Source of the DNA: Epiperipatus broadwayi
Taxonomy: Eukaryota > Onychophora > Udeonychophora > Euonychophora > Peripatidae
Direction: 5' to 3'
Assembly (NCBI GenBank): GCA_028023455.1
Contig: JAQFVV010000184.1
Coordinates: 1,798,001-1,862,000, forward strand
Length of the DNA stretch: 64,000 bases
Shown here: piece by piece, positions 61,580-64,000 of the stretch
Layout: every line of letters begins with the position of its first letter
Position numbering within the stretch: position 1 is the stretch's first letter
Translations under genes and position numbers: made by a program
Notes under the pieces: model-generated
Told to the model about the DNA's origin: nothing
The model's input: only the letters and a program-made list of their open reading frames with translations
The model's database searches: none

Positions 61580-61870
61580 CATGAAGCTGTTTTTAATAAG
61601 AATAGAAATGCTAATCTTTAATTAAGTTTATAGATTTTTGGGCTAAAAATGATATGTTAATCTCTAGGTAATAAATTACTAATAATAATCATTAAAATAT
61701 TTATCTAAACACCAATATTATCAAATATGTAAGTGCAGGAAATGTAAATTACGATGTAGTTATTTGATATTGATAAATACTGAATAAACATAATGAAATC
61801 ATGAGAGAAAGTGTGATGGGTGAATTGAAGAATGTTGGTTCAATCAGATGTCTTTATTCATGTGTTAAAG
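61580..61870 (+). repeat. Interspersed repeat, family of three (copy 3)
   Basis: Collinear with 55320-55610 over about 280 nt (TTTTAATAAGAATAGAAATG, TATTTATCTAAAC, TATCAAATATGTAAGTGC, GATATTGATAAATACTGAAT, AATGAAATCATG, GTTGGTTCAATCAGATG, CTTTATTCAT). Confidence 0.65.
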
Positions 61871-61976
61871 ATGTGCATGGAGAAGCTGAAGTTTTATATC
61901 TACGATATTCCACATGAACACAAAAACTTAAAAGTGAAGTTAAAAAAGAGAAGTTATAAATAAATATAATAAAAAT

Positions 61977-62019
61977 AAGCTAAACGTTTTCGAGGATCCA
62001 TGCCTCATAATCATAGCTT
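61977..62019 (-). ncRNA. Hammerhead-like fold downstream of the GIY-YIG ORF
   Basis: On the minus strand AAGCTA (62019-62014) pairs perfectly with TAGCTT (61982-61977) as stem I, GAGG (62006-62003) pairs with CCTC (61995-61992) as stem II, and GAAA follows stem II at once, then AACGTT, a palindrome that could be a minimal stem III formed in trans. The first core (TGATTAT in place of CUGANGA) is altered. It starts about 50 nt after the GIY-YIG stop codon, the same place as in the element at 3491-4427. Hammerhead ribozymes are known in Penelope-like elements. Confidence 0.55.
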
Positions 62020-62070
62020 TCTTAAAAATACATAATAAAATATATACAAAGATATATAAATTAGCACGCG

Positions 62071-62433
62071 TTATGTGGACCATTTCTTCGATATATCAAA
62101 GCAAGTGTCTTTTCTATTTATAGCATTAATATTTCCATTAATATAGAATGCTTCTTTTATTTTCCTCTTATGATCATTTGATTCAGTGCATATAATTACA
62201 GGATTGGCAGGAGTAAAATTGTGTCCAGATTTCATGGAATGCTCAAAAAATACAGAAGATATGTTGTTGTTATTCTGAGCTCTCTTGTAAGTGTATATGA
62301 GTTGAGCAAGCCTAGTATTGATAGTAGCTTTATTTTCACCATAATATACAGCAAGACATTTTTCTTGAGGACATGAAATGGAATATACTACGTGGGGTGA
62401 ATGAACGATCAATATGATCTTTTGAGTTGTTGA
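62071..62433 (-). pseudogene. GIY-YIG endonuclease of the Penelope-like element
   Basis: The frame encodes VVYSI (GIY strand), a CPQEKC pair of cysteines, VYYGE in the place of YIG, then RLAQL with the helical Arg, HSMKSGH, and REAFYI-like KIKEAFYI with the catalytic Glu, ending near KKW. These are the parts of the PLE-type GIY-YIG nuclease that nicks target DNA for insertion. It has no start of its own: the frame is open only from 62433 and lies +1 relative to the reverse transcriptase frame upstream, overlapping it at 62336-62433. The shift probably lies at the G4 run (C4 on the coding strand) near 62394-62397, which would need only a one-base slip. Confidence 0.85.
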
Positions 62434-64000
62434 TCAATCTATTAGAATTAGGAGGAGTTCTAAATCCAATTTTAAACTTGTTGAATAATGCTTTAGTTAG
62501 TTTGTTAGATATTTTGGAAATGTAAGGAATAGTAATTCTAGGAAGTTGAATATGTGGTACAATATTATTTATTTTATTATGGAATTTAGTAATATTATTT
62601 TTAATAGATTTAAATTTAAAACCTGCTGTCAATAAATCTTTAATAAAATTATTCAGATTTTCTTTTCTGTCTGCTTCATATTTACAAAGATGCAAATTTC
62701 TAAATAAGAAAGAATTTAAACCAGCAAATTTGTGTGATGCAGGTGAGTTAGATTTAGGGTGAATACAGCTTCTAATTTCAAAAGGCTTAATTATCATCTT
62801 GTAATCTATACTGTTAATATTTCTTGATAATGAAAGGTCAAGATATTTAATTTCTTTGTTGTTATTTTCATATACAATGCTAAGTGATAAATTAGATAAA
62901 CTTTGAAGTTCTTCTCGTATATGTAAAATATTATCCATAGAGGAAATAATAAATACATCATCCACATACCGAATATATGTAAAATCAAGAGTGGAATTGT
63001 AATATTTCGGTATTACAGAGCTCTCAAATTCATTTAAGTAGATATTAGATAAAATGCCACTGACAGGTAAGCCCATTGGCCATCCATCTTTAATAGTATT
63101 CCACTTGTTTTCAAAGAGTGTAAAAATGTGCAAATCAAGCCAAGAAAGAAAAGCAACAATAAATTTAACTCTATTAGTAGGGCAATGTGTTTTCAAAAGT
63201 TTTTCATGCACTATTTGAATGGATAATTTTCTATTAATAGATCCATATAATTCTTTCACATCTATAGTAGCCATAGTAGATGTATTCATAAGTTGAATGT
63301 TTTTAATTTTAGAAATAAATTGGAAAGAAGAATTGATAGTATATAAGCCAAAATTAATATATTCTATAAGTAATTGATTTACCAATTTGGCTGCTTCAAA
63401 ATAATGCACTCCACCAAAATCCATCATCAATCTTAATGGTTCACCTGGCTTATGTAATTTAGAATTGGCAAACATTCGGGGAGGTCTAGTGGAAGAAGGA
63501 TAAATCTTATAATATTCAGATTTAGTAATACCTTTGTCTTTAAATTTTCGAAGCACATTAATGATAAATTTATCTCTATCTATTTTAATATTAAAGTTAT
63601 CGTCTTGTATTAGTTTTAATATCTTAATTTGATCATACATTTTACTTTTATAATCTATATTATTTAGCAAAACAAAACGGTTGCCTTTATCTTCCCAAAG
63701 GCAAGTAATATTGTGAGATATAAAATATTGTTTAGTCTTTAAAATATCTTTATCCCATACTTTACTTTCTGTATTAGACAAGTTTTTATTTAATAATTTA
63801 GATAAATATGATATAATAGCATCTCTTTGTGGATTGTTAATGAGGCTGACTTCAATATCTGCAATTAATTCAAGTTTAGGAGATCTCCAACTACCACCTA
63901 CATATTTAGGTCTCAAAGATAAAAAATTTTTAATTTCATATGGTGGTGTAAACAATGTTTTATTAACAAAAGAGTTCGTATTATTTATATAAATATTTCT
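62336..64000 (-). CDS. Penelope-like reverse transcriptase, 5' end off window
   Basis: The frame is open from 64000 to a stop at 62336 with no ATG near its upper edge, so the protein starts beyond the window. Counting from 63955: DKGNRFVLLN (89-98) is RT1, RPPRMFANSKLHKPGEPLR (157-175) RT2, ATIDVKELYG (229-238) holds the first catalytic Asp (232), WPMGLPVSGILSNIYLNEFE (292-311) RT4, YIRYVDDVFI (327-336) holds the catalytic YVDD, KYLDLSLS (370-377) RT6 and CIHPKSNSPASHK (397-409) RT7. This order, with SHK after the thumb and a GIY-YIG domain downstream, is the Penelope-like signature. No stop interrupts the roughly 550 codons seen, so this copy is young. The last 25-30 codons of the frame are out-of-frame GIY-YIG sequence. 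Confidence 0.92.
   Translation of the reverse strand, partial: RNIYINNTNSFVNKTLFTPPYEIKNFLSLRPKYVGGSWRSPKLELIADIEVSLINNPQRDAIISYLSKLLNKNLSNTESKVWDKDILKTKQYFISHNITCLWEDKGNRFVLLNNIDYKSKMYDQIKILKLIQDDNFNIKIDRDKFIINVLRKFKDKGITKSEYYKIYPSSTRPPRMFANSKLHKPGEPLRLMMDFGGVHYFEAAKLVNQLLIEYINFGLYTINSSFQFISKIKNIQLMNTSTMATIDVKELYGSINRKLSIQIVHEKLLKTHCPTNRVKFIVAFLSWLDLHIFTLFENKWNTIKDGWPMGLPVSGILSNIYLNEFESSVIPKYYNSTLDFTYIRYVDDVFIISSMDNILHIREELQSLSNLSLSIVYENNNKEIKYLDLSLSRNINSIDYKMIIKPFEIRSCIHPKSNSPASHKFAGLNSFLFRNLHLCKYEADRKENLNNFIKDLLTAGFKFKSIKNNITKFHNKINNIVPHIQLPRITIPYISKISNKLTKALFNKFKIGFRTPPNSNRLINNSKDHIDRSFTPRSIFHFMSSRKMSCCILW

Noticed and set aside
62806-62988. 60-codon frame inside the reverse transcriptase
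   Set aside because: Shadow of the main reverse transcriptase frame in another phase.

Overview
The window is extremely AT-rich eukaryotic DNA. It has long introns, very little coding sequence and many decayed transposable elements, so it is animal nuclear DNA. The one host gene I recognise is cullin-4 (CUL4). Its protein reads most like arthropod CUL4, perhaps chelicerate (for example the stretch reading [14 protein letters not shown]), but this is judged from memory of the family and the taxon is uncertain.

CUL4 lies on the minus strand and fills most of the window. Nine consecutive coding exons run from 51633 down to 7262 (51414-51633, 37316-37385, 28453-28526, 20999-21161, 17178-17267, 14612-14694, 14327-14394, 14129-14247, 7262-7454). 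Together they give 1080 nt, or 360 codons, with no internal stop and matching phases at every junction. They encode the N-terminal cullin-repeat half, which holds the DDB1-binding end. The start exon (above 51633) and the cullin-homology, RBX1-binding and neddylation exons (below 7262) were not found and are probably outside the window. Two splice types are unusual. The 14-kb intron 37386-51413 has ATATCC/AC ends and a CTTAAC branch site, so it looks like a minor-spliceosome (U12) AT-AC intron. The 6.7-kb intron 7455-14128 has a GC donor. A 79-nt intron sits among introns of several kilobases.

The introns are packed with mobile DNA. At the right edge (62071-64000, minus) is a nearly intact Penelope-like retroelement (PLE): a reverse transcriptase ORF open to the window edge, then a GIY-YIG endonuclease reached by one frameshift, then a hammerhead-ribozyme-like fold. 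Four large palindromes (3491-4427, 9105-9907, 10607-10974, 27093-27708) look like PLE ends joined in inverted orientation. Their arms carry hammerhead-like cores, and in the first also the last part of a GIY-YIG protein. Other elements are degenerate LINE copies of at least two families (2.7-3.1, 11.8-13.6, 24.1-25.2, 34.0-34.8 minus, 42.9-43.6, 46.8-47.6 kb), a hAT transposase remnant (30.1-31.7 kb, minus), a Tc1-like remnant (51.9-52.5 kb), a small palindromic MITE (53.3 kb) and several tRNA-derived SINEs. There is also an inverted repeat enclosing about 3 kb at 55.6-59.3 kb.

Three intervals with visibly more G and C (about 4.7-7.15, 17.6-19.25 and 55.6-60.6 kb) contain no gene I can recognise. 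No rRNA gene, functional tRNA gene, CRISPR array or operon is present.
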